Positions 51,002 through 60,351 of a stretch of 64,000 nt of DNA are shown here, one piece after another. The notes under the pieces were generated by a model. It did not search any database. It was not told where the DNA came from and was given only the letters and a program-made list of their open reading frames with translations. The stretch lies in NCBI GenBank assembly GCA_964370295.1, contig CAYJIR010000005.1, positions 30,062 to 94,061 of the forward strand, given 5' to 3'. The position numbers were made by a program, and so were the translations under genes. Source of the DNA: JAAYCI01 sp964370295 (lineage in GTDB: Bacteria > Bacillota > Clostridia > Oscillospirales > Ruminococcaceae). Position 1 is the first letter of the stretch; every line of letters starts with the position of its first letter.

Positions 51002-51077
51002 TGGTGGAGATGAGGGGGATCGAACCCCTTACCTCTTGACTGCCAGTCAAGCGCTCTCCCAGGTGAGCTACACCCCC
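51002..51077 (-). tRNA. tRNA-Ala (anticodon GGC)
   Basis: On the minus strand the molecule begins GGGGGTGTAGCTCA and ends with an encoded CCA. The acceptor stem GGGGGTG pairs with CATCTCC (two G-T pairs), the D-arm is GCTCACCTGGGAGAGC, the anticodon arm CTTGA-CTGGCAG-TCAAG gives GGC, and the T-arm is GGGGTTCGATCCCC. 76 bases. No other tRNA is next to it. Confidence 0.95.
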
Positions 51078-51251
51078 ACATAAATAGCGTGCGTCTCACA
51101 ATTTTCAGACGCACGACTATTTTATCAAATAATTCAGCACTTGTCAAGGTTTATCTGAATTAAATTTGAATTTATCAAATTTAATTTTGTGTTTGTTAAA
51201 ACTGCATTTTTTATTGCATTCTATCGATTTGTACAAATATACCCTGCACCC

Positions 51252-51932
51252 TTATGCCACGGTTTGCCAAATTAAAATGCCGCTTACACTGCAAAGAAGC
51301 ACCACCACCGCCACGATAGACGGCGCAACACTGCGTTTTCTTTTCTCCAGCGTTATCTTGCCGCTTGCCGGCAATGCGTCCTTTGGCAAGTATCCACTGC
51401 GCGATAACGCCGCAAACAGCGGTTTGTATAGTAGCAAGGCCAAAGCCGCATTCAATGCCCCTTTTATCAGGTTAAACGGCAAAAATACGGGCAATAACAT
51501 GGCCGCCACGGCCTCGCGTGGCATGCCGGTGTAGATGGGCGTTAAAAAATAATTCCATAATAGCATCATGCCTGTCATGCACAATGTGCCAAGGGCAAGC
51601 CCCGCAAACAATCTCGTCGTTGTATTCTTCTTTCGATATAACAAAACAGCCGGGCACACAAAAGAAAAAGAGGCAACCACACTCATCACAAGGCCAATAA
51701 TACCCGATTCGCTCACCGTGACCATTTCTACCGATGCCACCACCACCGAAATGGCAAACGCCGCCCATGGACCGTATAAAAAACCGGATGTCAAAAGTAT
51801 AACATCTTTCGGGTCGTACTTTAGATAGGATGCTGCGGGTACAAACGAAATTCGCGCCACCAAGGTTACCACCAGGGCAATGGCCGCAAGCACCGCCAAG
51901 GTAACCATTTTTCGGGTTTGTTCTCTTGCCAT
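51252..51932 (-). CDS. ribU: Riboflavin ECF transporter substrate-binding subunit
   Basis: S component that binds riboflavin in the membrane and docks with the shared EcfA-A'-T module. 226 residues, about six helices; contains the contact AxxxA-like region near the N-terminus and pattern FVPAASYLKYDPKDVILLTSGFLYGP, typical of RibU (the KYDPxDVPxLxxxFxxGP motif). Assignment is secured by the FMN riboswitch just upstream and its terminator. The start at 51932 has AGGAG eight bases away; a GTG nine bases earlier overlaps that site. Confidence 0.94.
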   Translation of the reverse strand: MAREQTRKMVTLAVLAAIALVVTLVARISFVPAASYLKYDPKDVILLTSGFLYGPWAAFAISVVVASVEMVTVSESGIIGLVMSVVASFSFVCPAVLLYRKKNTTTRLFAGLALGTLCMTGMMLLWNYFLTPIYTGMPREAVAAMLLPVFLPFNLIKGALNAALALLLYKPLFAALSRSGYLPKDALPASGKITLEKRKRSVAPSIVAVVVLLCSVSGILIWQTVA

Positions 51933-51943
51933 TTCAATCACTC

Positions 51944-51990
51944 CTAAAAAAAATAATACACCTGAAAAGCTGATGGACTTCTAGGTGTAT
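51944..51990 (-). terminator. FMN riboswitch expression platform (terminator)
   Basis: ATACACCT (51983-51990 complement) pairs with AGGTGTAT (51956-51963 complement), and TATTTTTTTT follows on the minus strand, just before the ribU ribosome site. FMN binding should favour this terminator and switch ribU off. Confidence 0.85.
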
Positions 51991-52024
51991 CGGCAAGCAA
52001 AACCACCCCGGTTTCGCTTGTATC

Positions 52025-52138
52025 TTCTTCCATCCAGACTGTACTGTCGGTATTGGATTTGCACCAATTCGGCATTGCTTTGCAACAATGTTCGCGGACT
52101 ATCACCGCCGGTCGGGAATTTCACCCTGCCCTGAAGAC
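52025..52138 (-). ncRNA. FMN riboswitch (RFN element)
   Basis: On the minus strand: CTTCAGGGCAGGGTGAAATT, then CCGACCGGCGGTGATAGTCC, GCGAA, a variable arm, GGTGCAAATCC, CCGACAGTACAGTCTGGAT and GGAAGAAG. All conserved RFN blocks are present in order. It controls ribU by transcription termination. A weak -35/-10 (TTGCAA...TAAGCT) lies in 52150-52200. Confidence 0.96.
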
Positions 52139-52208
52139 ATCAATATTCAGTTGTTATATTTAGCTTACCATGTTCTGTTGTCTTTTGCAAGAGGTAATTT
52201 TGTGCATC

Positions 52209-55108
52209 TTAGCCATGCAAAGGACACTCGGCCTGTGGCATGTTATCGGGCGCATAATACCCCGTGGCAGCGGGGCAAGCCACCCCGGCAAGGGCTCCGC
52301 TTTCGGTGCAATAGGCCAATTCCTGCACCTGTGCACTAACCGGGAATTCGTCATAAGGCAGCCCCTGCTGCGCTTCACTCATCACATTGCGCCATGCCAA
52401 TGTGGGTGGATGGGCACTATTATTCACAATAAGCGGTGTGTTGTCGTCATATCCATACCAGCTAGCGGTAACATAATAGGGTGTGAGGCCAATAAACCAA
52501 TGGTCTCTATTATCACTGGTGGTGCCGGTTTTCCCCACACTGTCCATCTCGCCCGGCACGCGCTTACCTGCCGCCGTGCCCACACCTTGCATCACCTCGG
52601 ACAACAGACGGTTCATAATATAGGCCGTGTTCTCGCTTAATACCTGCTGAGCTTGTGGCTCATTTTGTAAAATAGTTTCTCCCGTCCCCTTGGTTACTGC
52701 TGTGTAGCTGTGTGCTTCTACCACATGGCCGCCATTGCCAAACATGGCATAGGCACGTGCCATGTCCAGTGGCGTAATCCCATAGGTGCTGCTGCCCAAA
52801 ACAAGCGGCCCAAGGTCTCTATCTTCGGGCACAAAACTCTCTATGCCCAAATCATTGCTGACAAAATTATACATGCGGCGCGTTCCCACCTCTTCCCCCA
52901 CACGTACTGCCACGGTATTAACGCTAACCGCAAAGGCCTGCGGCACCATAATTTCTTCTTCCGTGTACACATTGTCTACATTAGACGGCCATGGTTCGTT
53001 TTGGCCTGTTTCTTCATTTTCTTCTTCGCTTACCGCTGCATCCAAAAAAGCAGATGACCATGTGATATCTTCGTCTTCTATGGCCAACGGGTAAGGCGCA
53101 ATCCCCTTCATCGTGCTGCCCACCTGTCGCACGGCGTCGGTGCCTCGGTTAAATCCGCGGCTTATCTCTTTTTCGCCAAGACCACCCACCACAGCACAAA
53201 TGCCGCCCTCATAATCTAGGCTTATCATGGCAGCTTGGGCATATTCTTGCACATCCCCTATCACTTCGTCGCCGTTTTCGTCCAAAATCGCGTTACCCTC
53301 ATCATCCTGTAATGGCCCTTGCACCGTGTGCGAAGGTCTTGGATAACTAACGGCATTTTCCATTTCATACTCCATGGCCTCTTGCAATTCCGGCACCACT
53401 GTGGTGTGTATACGCAGGCCTCCATTGTACAAAAGATGGCTTGCCTCTCCACGTGTCAAACCACGTTCCGCCACCAATTGTTCCATCAACTCATCGATAA
53501 CCGCATCCGTAAAATAACTTGTCACTTCCGTTTCACGCACAGACTCCTCAAGGGCCATCAGTTGCAGCGGTGTTGCCAATGCTTCGTTATATTCTACCTC
53601 GGTGATATAACCCTCTTCCAGCATCTGCCCCAAAATATAATCTCGACGATCTAAGTGTCTCTCGGGGTTTGTGTGTGGGTTGTAGCTTGCCGGGCTTCTC
53701 ACAATGGTAGCCAAACTGGCGCACTCGGCCAAGCTTAAATCTTCCACATTCTTTCCAAACAATTTTTGGCTTTCCGCTTGCACCCCTGCCGTGTTGCCTG
53801 TGAAACTGATGGTATTCAAATAAGCTGTGAGGATTTCGTCTTTTGTATAGCTATCGTCCATCACCCAAGCGCGATATATTTCCCGCAGTTTCCGTAGATA
53901 ACCATCCAAACCGCTATCCTCGTCATCACGCAATAGATTTTTAACAAGCTGTTGATTGATGGTGGATGCCCCTTGGCGCAGGCCATCGTCCCCTCCAATA
54001 AAACTGCCCGTTAACAAATACTTCAACTCATTGATACTTACATAAACCGTGCGCATCAAGTCTACACCGCTGTGCTCATAAAACGCTTGATCTTCCACAG
54101 CCACAAAAGCATTTTTCAAATTCTGCGGTATCAAATCTCCACTTACATACTCTTTTTCCTGCGTGTTTTGCAACACAGCATATACCTGACTTTCTCCTGT
54201 CTGTACATCTGTATAGTACAAGATGGTCTCTTCGTTGTAGGGTATTTGATGTAAATCCAGAAATAAATCATCATTTCTGGTGCTATACTGCCAATATCCC
54301 CACACAGCCCCCATACCGCCTATAGCCAAAGCCAAAAAACACACCAGCATTGTTTTTGCCACAAAAAAAACTTTACCCCTGCGTGTTTTTGCGCGAAACC
54401 CCTCTTTCACATTTTTGCATTTTTCGCCAAAAGCCTTCCAAAACTTAAGCAGTATATTCTGTCTTTTGGGTTTTTGTTTTCTATTATTATGTTTTTTTTG
54501 CTTTTTCCCATCCACTGTCACTGCGGTATTTGCAAAATCTGTGTTTGCTTTTCCCTCAACTGCCAACTCCCACACAGAAGGCGGTGCAGTCGTGTTCTGT
54601 GGTGGCACGGCGCTTGCGTTTTCGCCGCCCAGCTCCCACACCGATGGCGGTGCAGTCGTGTTCTGTGGGGGCANNNNNNNNNNNNNNNNNNNNNNNNNNN
54701 NNNNNNNNNNNNNNNNNNNNNNNNNNNNNNNNNNNNNNNNNNNNNNNNNNNNNNNNNNNNNNNNNNNNNNNNNTTTTCGCCGCCCAGCTCCCACACCGAT
54801 GGCGGTGCAGTCGTGTTCTGTGGGGGCACAGCGCTTGCATTTTCGCCGCCCAGCTCCCACACCGATGGCGGTGCAGTCGTGTTCTGTGGTGGCCTGGCGC
54901 TTGCGTTTTCGCCGCCCAGCTCCCACACCGATGGAGACGGTATAGTAGGGGGCGCGCTCTGCGACACACTTTCACCGTAGGATATATTTTGCCCTTGCGA
55001 TTCGCTATGCTCTATTTCCTGTATCGATGTATTGCGGCGCCGTATCCGACCGGCTTGCCGCATTGGTTTTTGCTCTTCACCTTGCTGTGGCATTCTTTTG
55101 TCGTCCAT
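52209..55108 (-). CDS. Class A penicillin-binding protein (PBP1A) with repeat-bearing cytoplasmic tail; broken by N gap
   Basis: Bifunctional peptidoglycan synthase. From the start (MDDKRMPQQGEEQKP) a long cytoplasmic tail carries 22-residue repeats (PPQNTTAPPSVWELGGENAS plus two residues) that span the 100-N gap, then a basic stretch (KKQKKHNNRKQKPKRQ) and one membrane helix. The GT51 domain has VAVEDQAFYEHSGVD and RQGASTINQQLVKNLL; the transpeptidase domain has SxxK (GSTMKG), SxN (SVNTVAV) and KTGT (VGKTGTTSD), all intact. A C-terminal Cys pair (AYCTESG, VACPAAT) is also seen. Frames on the two sides of the gap do not match across 100 bases, so the true repeat count is unknown. ribU and its riboswitch follow. 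Confidence 0.92.
54560..54950 (-). repeat. 66-bp tandem coding repeat in the PBP tail
   Basis: Units of 66 bases (tgtggtggcacggcgcttgc and on, for example 54598-54663) are nearly identical and resume after the gap at about 54774. They encode PPQNTTAPPSVWELGGENAS and two more residues. At least four full units are visible. Confidence 0.88.
54674..54773. other. Assembly gap of 100 N
   Basis: Exactly 100 N within the 66-base repeat array; a placeholder length. It is the same situation as 2538-2637. Confidence 0.97.
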
Positions 55109-55484
55109 GTCTGTGCTCGCCCCCTTCCCTAATACATTTTACACCTTTTGACAGTATACCGTATCAAAGCACACAACACAACCGCAGTCGTTCATTTTTA
55201 ATCAAATCTTCACATTTTCTTTGTGCCTCTCCACAAAAAAACACATGCCTACAGTTGGCATGTGTCAGCGTGTCAAAAAATACAGGGCGGAAAGAAAGTG
55301 CCCAGTGCTAGGAGCCCGACTCGCCCAAGTGCCGCCTTCGGCGGTTGGCGCGCTGGACTCGCTCTGCGGAGCTTGCAAAACATGCCGCAAAAAGGCGCAT
55401 ATAGTTGATAGGTTCTGCAGCGGCATTTTGCAGCCTGACGACGCAATTGGTGCTTTATTGACGGCCTGAAACAAAAGCACCGCT
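55109..55484. other. GC-rich intergenic segment with hairpins
   Basis: CATGCC...GGCATG (55245-55262) and CCGCC-TTC-GGCGG (55333-55345) are stem-loops, and 55264-55470 is clearly richer in G/C than its surroundings. I see no gene in it; a small RNA or foreign fragment is possible. Confidence 0.45.
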
Positions 55485-56132
55485 CTATTGGCCATCTGAC
55501 AAGGCAATAAGAACATCGTCCGCTTCAATAATTTCATTCGGTTTCACCGGAAAAATCCTCTTATTTTGACGAATAATCGCCAAAACAGACGTTTGGTATC
55601 GATTTCTTATATCCGATTCTTTCACCGATTTCCCCACCCATTCTGCCATGGGAAGCATTTCGGATATTTGATAGCTCTCTGAATCTTCTAAAACATCCAA
55701 CACATTGGGCCGCACCAAACGATGCGCCAGTTTAATGCCCATTTCCTGCTCGGGTATCACCACATAGTGGGCCCCTATGCTTTCCAGCAACTTTTTCTCG
55801 CGCAGGCTATAGCCCTTCACCACTATGTGTTTCGCACCGCATTCTTTGGCGGTCATTGTTGCCATGATAGATGCATCTAAATCCGTTTCGCCCATAGCAA
55901 TGATAACTGCATCAAAATTTCCAAGCCCTAATTTCCCCATGGCTTCCTCGTCGGTAGCATCCACTTTCACCATATGGGTGGCGTAGCCGGTCACCGCATG
56001 CAGCTTCTCCTCTGTTGTATCGCACGCAAGGATATATACCCCATATTCTGCCAAAGAGCGCACCACGCTTTGGCCAAACCCACTAAGCCCCAACACGGCA
56101 AATTGTGTTGCCACATTTTTATTATCTTTCAT
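55485..56132 (-). CDS. ktrA: K+ uptake regulatory subunit (KtrA/TrkA, RCK domains)
   Basis: Cytoplasmic ring subunit that gates the KtrB channel on nucleotide binding. 215 residues: RCK_N Rossmann domain with FAVLGLSGFGQSVVRSLAEYG (GxGxxG-like), then acidic DTTEEKL at the ribose site, MVKVDATDEE, and a RCK_C domain (about 135-215, SESYQISEMLPMAEWVGKSV). The start has AGGAAAG upstream. It follows ktrB by 15 bases; one transcript is likely. Confidence 0.93.
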   Translation of the reverse strand: MKDNKNVATQFAVLGLSGFGQSVVRSLAEYGVYILACDTTEEKLHAVTGYATHMVKVDATDEEAMGKLGLGNFDAVIIAMGETDLDASIMATMTAKECGAKHIVVKGYSLREKKLLESIGAHYVVIPEQEMGIKLAHRLVRPNVLDVLEDSESYQISEMLPMAEWVGKSVKESDIRNRYQTSVLAIIRQNKRIFPVKPNEIIEADDVLIALSDGQ

Positions 56133-56147
56133 AAACCACTTTCCTTT

Positions 56148-57557
56148 CTATCCCATAATCACGCGTTCTTTTGGATATTCCATGCCTTGCGTGCTATGGT
56201 TCAAATGCATATGCAAAGCAACCAGCGCTGTAATTGGCCCAATTCTTCCCACAAACATACACAAGGCCACCACTATTTTACCCGCCGAAGACAAGTAGGG
56301 CGTGATGCCTGTGGTAAGCCCCACTGTGCCCGCTGCTGAAGTGGTTTCAAACCACAGGTCGAGTATGGTATGCGGAAACGGCGAATTCATTTCTGTATAG
56401 TGTAGAATAATGGTGGCAAGCAATGCCAGCATCACCAAGGCCACGGATACCGTTAATGCCTTTTGTAACAAATCCAGCGGGATGGAACGCCCAAAAGCCT
56501 CTATCTGTTTACGTCCACGTAGCACAGAGGCCATGGCACAAAACACCACACTGATTGTCACCGTTTTAATGCCACCCGCCGTGCCGGAGGGAGAGCCCCC
56601 AATGAGCATAAACACACTGCTTATCAGCTGTGATGGTTCGTTTAAAGAGCCTTGGTCTATGCCGGCAAAACCACTGGTGCGCAAAGTTACAGATTGAAAA
56701 AGTGCTGCTTGCAATTTTTGCGGAATATTCATAGGTTCCAAGGTACCGGGGTTATTCCACTCAAACATCAAAAACAAACCCATGCCAAGCAAAATCAAAA
56801 CAGCAGTGCTTACCACAGCCAATTTGCTGTGCAAAGATAAATAAACCCAGCGCATTGGTATTTTTTGTTCTTTACTGCGTTTTTTCAATCCAATCACATC
56901 ACCAAAAACAACAAAACCCAAACCACCGGAAACGATCAAAATTATAAGAACAGCATTTATATAGTAATTTCCTTGATAGGGCACGAGACTATCCGCACCA
57001 ATTATATCAAACCCTGCATTACAAAAAGCGGATACCGCGTGGAAAACCCCCATCCCTACCGCCTGTGGCAAACTTTTGCCGGGGGCAGAAAAATAGAACC
57101 CCAAACTAAGCAACAATGCCCCGATGCTCTCTACCAACAAGGTTATTTTAATGATGTTCTTCGTCAAACGAAGCATGCCACCCACATTATCCTGATTAAA
57201 CGAGGCCTGTATTAAAATTCTTCTTTCCAGCGATATATTCCTGCGCAAAAAAATCAGCCCAATGGTCATCACAGTAAAAAAACCAAGACCACCCAGTTGA
57301 ATGAGTATCAAAATTACAACTTTCCCAAACAAAGACCATTGTGTCAAAGTATTTGCCACAACAAGACCCGTTACACAATTTGCCGAAACAGCCGTGAAAA
57401 AAGCATCCAACAAGCCAATGCTTTGCCTGTCTTGGCTTGCTATGGGCAACGCAAGCAAAACCGTGCCCACAAAAATCATGGCGGCAAAACTCAATGCAAT
57501 GGCTTGTGACGGCGAAAACTGAAGCCACGGATCTTTCCAAAATATTATTTTCCTCAT
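56148..57557 (-). CDS. ktrB: K+ transporter membrane subunit (KtrB/TrkH family)
   Basis: Channel-like transporter of about 469 residues with four repeated M1-P-M2 units. The selectivity-filter Gly positions can be seen in the four P-loops: SANCVTGLVV, SAFCNAGFDII, TLRTSGFAGID and SAAGTVGLTTG. The start ATG 57557 (MRKIIFWKD) has AGGTG just upstream; a longer frame to 57590 lacks a ribosome site. KtrA is encoded next. Confidence 0.93.
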   Translation of the reverse strand: MRKIIFWKDPWLQFSPSQAIALSFAAMIFVGTVLLALPIASQDRQSIGLLDAFFTAVSANCVTGLVVANTLTQWSLFGKVVILILIQLGGLGFFTVMTIGLIFLRRNISLERRILIQASFNQDNVGGMLRLTKNIIKITLLVESIGALLLSLGFYFSAPGKSLPQAVGMGVFHAVSAFCNAGFDIIGADSLVPYQGNYYINAVLIILIVSGGLGFVVFGDVIGLKKRSKEQKIPMRWVYLSLHSKLAVVSTAVLILLGMGLFLMFEWNNPGTLEPMNIPQKLQAALFQSVTLRTSGFAGIDQGSLNEPSQLISSVFMLIGGSPSGTAGGIKTVTISVVFCAMASVLRGRKQIEAFGRSIPLDLLQKALTVSVALVMLALLATIILHYTEMNSPFPHTILDLWFETTSAAGTVGLTTGITPYLSSAGKIVVALCMFVGRIGPITALVALHMHLNHSTQGMEYPKERVIMG

Positions 57558-57936
57558 AACACCTACCAATATCACTTTGTAAATAGGCATGGCACCGACG
57601 ATGCCTGTCTCTCAACACTGCAACCCCATCCGCATAAAGCAAAAAAGCCGTTTGTGAGGCGCTTATAGAGAATCTGCTTTGCAACGCTTCTGTATAAAGA
57701 CCGTAAAATATATCCCACAAAACATGCGCTGTGAAGCGAAAAACAGGCAAAACGACAAACATCACCTTGTTTGCATGGTTTTTTCGGCCTTTTGGAAAAG
57801 CCTTGCATAAAGGCATCATGCAAAGCCACCTCAACCACATAGTAAAGCATTTTCATACCACAAAGGAAACCCTCTATACCCATAGAGTTGTCCTGTGGTG
57901 CTGTATAATACCAAAAGATATCCTGCAAACACGATC
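57558..57936. other. Intergenic region upstream of ktrB
   Basis: Several open frames overlap here on both strands, but none has a ribosome site with a recognisable protein. The ktrBA promoter should lie here, although I cannot fix it. At its far end it meets a family 2 element. Confidence 0.45.
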
Positions 57937-58189
57937 TTCATGCCCACCGGACAAAGCAAAATCGACATAGATAACATTATCGCTTTTGTGTTTTAAAAAG
58001 CGCAAAGTTTTTTCGTGTTTTGCAAAAAAACCTTGCACCTTCGTTTTCGTCTTTACAGCTAAAGGGCGAACATACAGTGGCGTGCACCAAGCTATGCCCC
58101 CTGAACGTGCTGCTTCATCTACTTTTTTGGGCCACCGCCTATTGCAAAAAGACTAAATGAACCCCGCGAAATTTATTCAGCAGGCATTA
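57937..58189 (-). repeat. Family 2 inverted-end element, second full copy
   Basis: Read on the minus strand from 58189: TAATGCCTGCTGAATAAA, then a GCGGTGGCC block, GGGGGCATAGCTTG, CCACTGTATGTTCGCCC, AAGACGAAAACGAAGGTGCA, then a right end TGTCCGGTGGGCAT near 57937. The order and spacing match 21543-21809 throughout, although the internal hairpins have diverged. No coding capacity. Confidence 0.7.
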
Positions 58190-58304
58190 TATATCATACT
58201 GTTATTATCAATAAAAAGCAAGCCCATTTTTGGCTTGTAAAAAACATTGCATCATCCGTTACAAAAAAATTCCATGCCCAGCCATTCTATCTACAACCTT
58301 CCCA

Positions 58305-58661
58305 CTATTTTGCATCGCTCGTATCTTTTTCTAAAAATGGGAACTTTTCGTCTAGCTGTTTTTGGGCAAACTTGCAAACATTGTCATATATTTCTTCAAA
58401 GGCAACCAGTACTTGTTTTCCCTCGCTCGTCAATTTGGTATTTCCATGCTGATTACCGCCTTTTTCAGATATCACCACGGCAAAGCCTAATTCCTCTTCC
58501 ATAATATGTATCATTCGAATTGCCTTGGTATAAGACATTCCCATTTCTTGGGTTGCTTTTTTAATGGAAGCATATTTCTCTATATTCTGCAACAATTCCA
58601 TGGGTCCAACAGAAAAAAAAGCCCGTTTATTGCCAATTTTAAGCCTTGTAATTATCCACAT
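58305..58661 (-). CDS. ModE-like winged-helix (LysR-type) regulator
   Basis: 118 residues matching the N-terminal DNA-binding domain of ModE: FFSVGPMELLQNIEKYASIKKATQEMGMSYTKAIRMI is the helix-turn-helix zone, then GGNQHGNTKLTSEGKQVL. The molybdate-binding TOBE domains of full ModE are absent, as in many stand-alone Firmicute versions. AAGGAG precedes the ATG. It is divergent from the ABC ATPase gene (85-base gap), so it may control it, but no molybdate genes are near. Confidence 0.88.
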   Translation of the reverse strand: MWIITRLKIGNKRAFFSVGPMELLQNIEKYASIKKATQEMGMSYTKAIRMIHIMEEELGFAVVISEKGGNQHGNTKLTSEGKQVLVAFEEIYDNVCKFAQKQLDEKFPFLEKDTSDAK

Positions 58662-58746
58662 ATATATCTCCTTGTTTTACGTGGCTTGCACATGTTGGCT
58701 TTGCCATGATATACTCATACCTATACAAGTAAACGGAGGTAAAGCC

Positions 58747-59451
58747 ATGTCGCACTTTATTGAATTTCAAGCTGTGTCAAAAATTTACAAAACCGGCGAA
58801 GTGGAAACCCCTGCTCTGCTCCAAGCCGATTTTTTTGTGGAACCGGGAGAATTTTGTGTTGTGGTTGGCCCTTCCGGCGCCGGCAAAACTACTATTTTAA
58901 ATATCTTAGGAGGCATGGATTCGCCCACAGATGGTCGCGTATTCATAGACGGTGCCTCTATTTCCGATTACACCCAAAAGCAACTGACTGCATATCGTCG
59001 TTTTGACGTTGGTTTTGTGTTTCAATTTTACAATCTGGTACAAAACTTAACCGCCCACGAAAATGTGGAGCTAGCCAGCGATATCAGCAAGAACCCACTC
59101 AACGTAAAACAAGTGTTGCACGATGTGGGGCTAGCCCATCGCATGGATAACTTTCCGGCACAACTTTCCGGCGGAGAGCAGCAACGCGTGGCCATTGCAA
59201 GAGCACTTGCCAAAAACCCAAAACTGCTTTTATGCGACGAGCCCACCGGCGCTTTAGACGACAACACCGGTGTGCAAATACTTTCCCTGTTACACAACAC
59301 CTGCAAAAAAACCGGCACCACCGTTATTGTCATCACACACAACAGCAATATCACCAAAATGGCCGACCGTGTTATTAAAGTGAAAAACGGGCACATCAGT
59401 GCCATTCTAACACAGGAAAATCCACTTTCCGCCGAAGAAATAGACTGGTAA
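58747..59451 (+). CDS. Orphan ABC transporter ATPase (MacB/LolD type)
   Basis: 234 residues with Walker A GPSGAGKTT, Q-loop FVFQFYNLV, signature LSGGEQQRVAIARAL, Walker B LLLCDEPTGALD and switch ITHN. In the last one the usual His-Asp (HD) is His-Asn. Its type normally works with an FtsX-like permease, but the next gene is ybaK on the other strand, so the partner is absent. The ATG at 58747 has GGAGGT upstream. Confidence 0.9.
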   Translation: MSHFIEFQAVSKIYKTGEVETPALLQADFFVEPGEFCVVVGPSGAGKTTILNILGGMDSPTDGRVFIDGASISDYTQKQLTAYRRFDVGFVFQFYNLVQNLTAHENVELASDISKNPLNVKQVLHDVGLAHRMDNFPAQLSGGEQQRVAIARALAKNPKLLLCDEPTGALDDNTGVQILSLLHNTCKKTGTTVIVITHNSNITKMADRVIKVKNGHISAILTQENPLSAEEIDW

Positions 59452-59476
59452 ACCCATCGTTTATCTCTCACTATGT

Positions 59477-59950
59477 TTATTTTTCGCACAATATTGCCAC
59501 TCTTAATTTTAGCAAATTTTGCAAATCCTGCGGTTTCATTTCAATGTGTGTACCACGTTTCCCGGCGCTAAAATAAATGGTTTCGAATGTTAAAGCACTT
59601 GCCTCTAAAACCGTGGGCAGTGCTTTTTTCATGCCAATTGGCGAGCACCCCCCATGCACATAACCCGTCAAAGGAAAGAGTTCGCGTTGCAACACCAGCT
59701 CTATAGATTTTTCCCCCACGGCCGATGCCGCCATTTTTAAATGCAACGATTTTTCCACCGGGATTACAAACACATAAAGCGTTCCACTTTTCCCGCGCGA
59801 TACCAGTGTTTTAAAAAGACGTGCCGATGAAACTTGCAAAAGAGATGCTACCTCTATACCAGAACTTGTCTTTCCCGGCACATGGCTATGGGTTTGATAC
59901 AAAATCCCTTCTGCATCTAAAATTCGCATGGCATTGGTTTTCTTGCACAT
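59477..59950 (-). CDS. ybaK: Cys-tRNA(Pro)/Cys-tRNA(Cys) deacylase
   Basis: Hydrolyses Cys mischarged on tRNA-Pro (and acts on related pairs). 157 residues with the YbaK/ProX (INS-like) fold: Lys in SLHLKMAASAVGEKS, the GGCSPIGMKK loop (family GGISPLGxKK) and FSAGKRGTHIEM near the end. It overlaps nothing and faces the ABC gene tail-to-tail across a 25-base gap. Confidence 0.9.
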   Translation of the reverse strand: MCKKTNAMRILDAEGILYQTHSHVPGKTSSGIEVASLLQVSSARLFKTLVSRGKSGTLYVFVIPVEKSLHLKMAASAVGEKSIELVLQRELFPLTGYVHGGCSPIGMKKALPTVLEASALTFETIYFSAGKRGTHIEMKPQDLQNLLKLRVAILCEK

Positions 59951-59962
59951 ATAATGTTCTGC

Positions 59963-60286
59963 CTACTTTGCCTGTTTTTTTCGCTTTTTGGGAATTGGCA
60001 CCACAGCTTCCAGCACCAAAGCTACATCCTTTGCCAGCTCGGTATTTTCGATGTCTAAAATAAAATGTTCTTTGGCATTTGCATATGGCACACCAAGCTC
60101 TGCCTCTCCCAGCAAGGCCTGCACTTCTTCTCTTTTTTTAATGTATACACAGGCGTCACAAACCAAAAAAATAGGTTTGTCGTTTACATACACCATGTAT
60201 TCGCCAAACATCTTTTTGTATCTCACATCACCCACATCACGAATTTGCTCGCATACAAAATCTACATATTCTTGAGACGTCGCCAT
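59963..60286 (-). CDS. TfoX/Sxy N-terminal domain protein
   Basis: 107 residues. Pattern MATSQEYVDFVCEQIRDVGDVRYKKMFGEYMVYVNDKPIFLVCDACVYIKK is the TfoX-N domain (RxMFGxYxxYxxxKxxxLVxDxxxYxK). In gamma-proteobacteria Sxy activates competence; stand-alone Firmicute proteins have no proven role. AAGGAG precedes the ATG. Twelve bases separate it from ybaK. Confidence 0.88.
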   Translation of the reverse strand: MATSQEYVDFVCEQIRDVGDVRYKKMFGEYMVYVNDKPIFLVCDACVYIKKREEVQALLGEAELGVPYANAKEHFILDIENTELAKDVALVLEAVVPIPKKRKKQAK

Positions 60287-60351
60287 TTTTTCTCCTTACA
60301 ATGTTTTTTACAAAGCCACTTTGGCCATGCTCGACCAAAAGCAAGCACCCC

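Noticed and set aside
52209..54926. A start for the PBP within the frame that runs through the N gap
   Set aside because: The part before the gap in that frame is a shifted reading of the repeats; the true N-terminus is at 55108 in another frame, and the gap length is not real.
54474..55132. Plus-strand frames across the PBP repeat array
   Set aside because: They are the complement of the repeat-coding tail; repeats keep several frames open.
57196..57840. A 214-residue Cys/Trp-rich frame over ktrB
   Set aside because: It overlaps the ktrB coding region in another frame and has the composition of a shadow.
57572..57928. A 118-residue open frame upstream of ktrB
   Set aside because: Overlaps the ktrB start region, is Cys/Phe rich like a frame shadow, and has no ribosome site or known domain.
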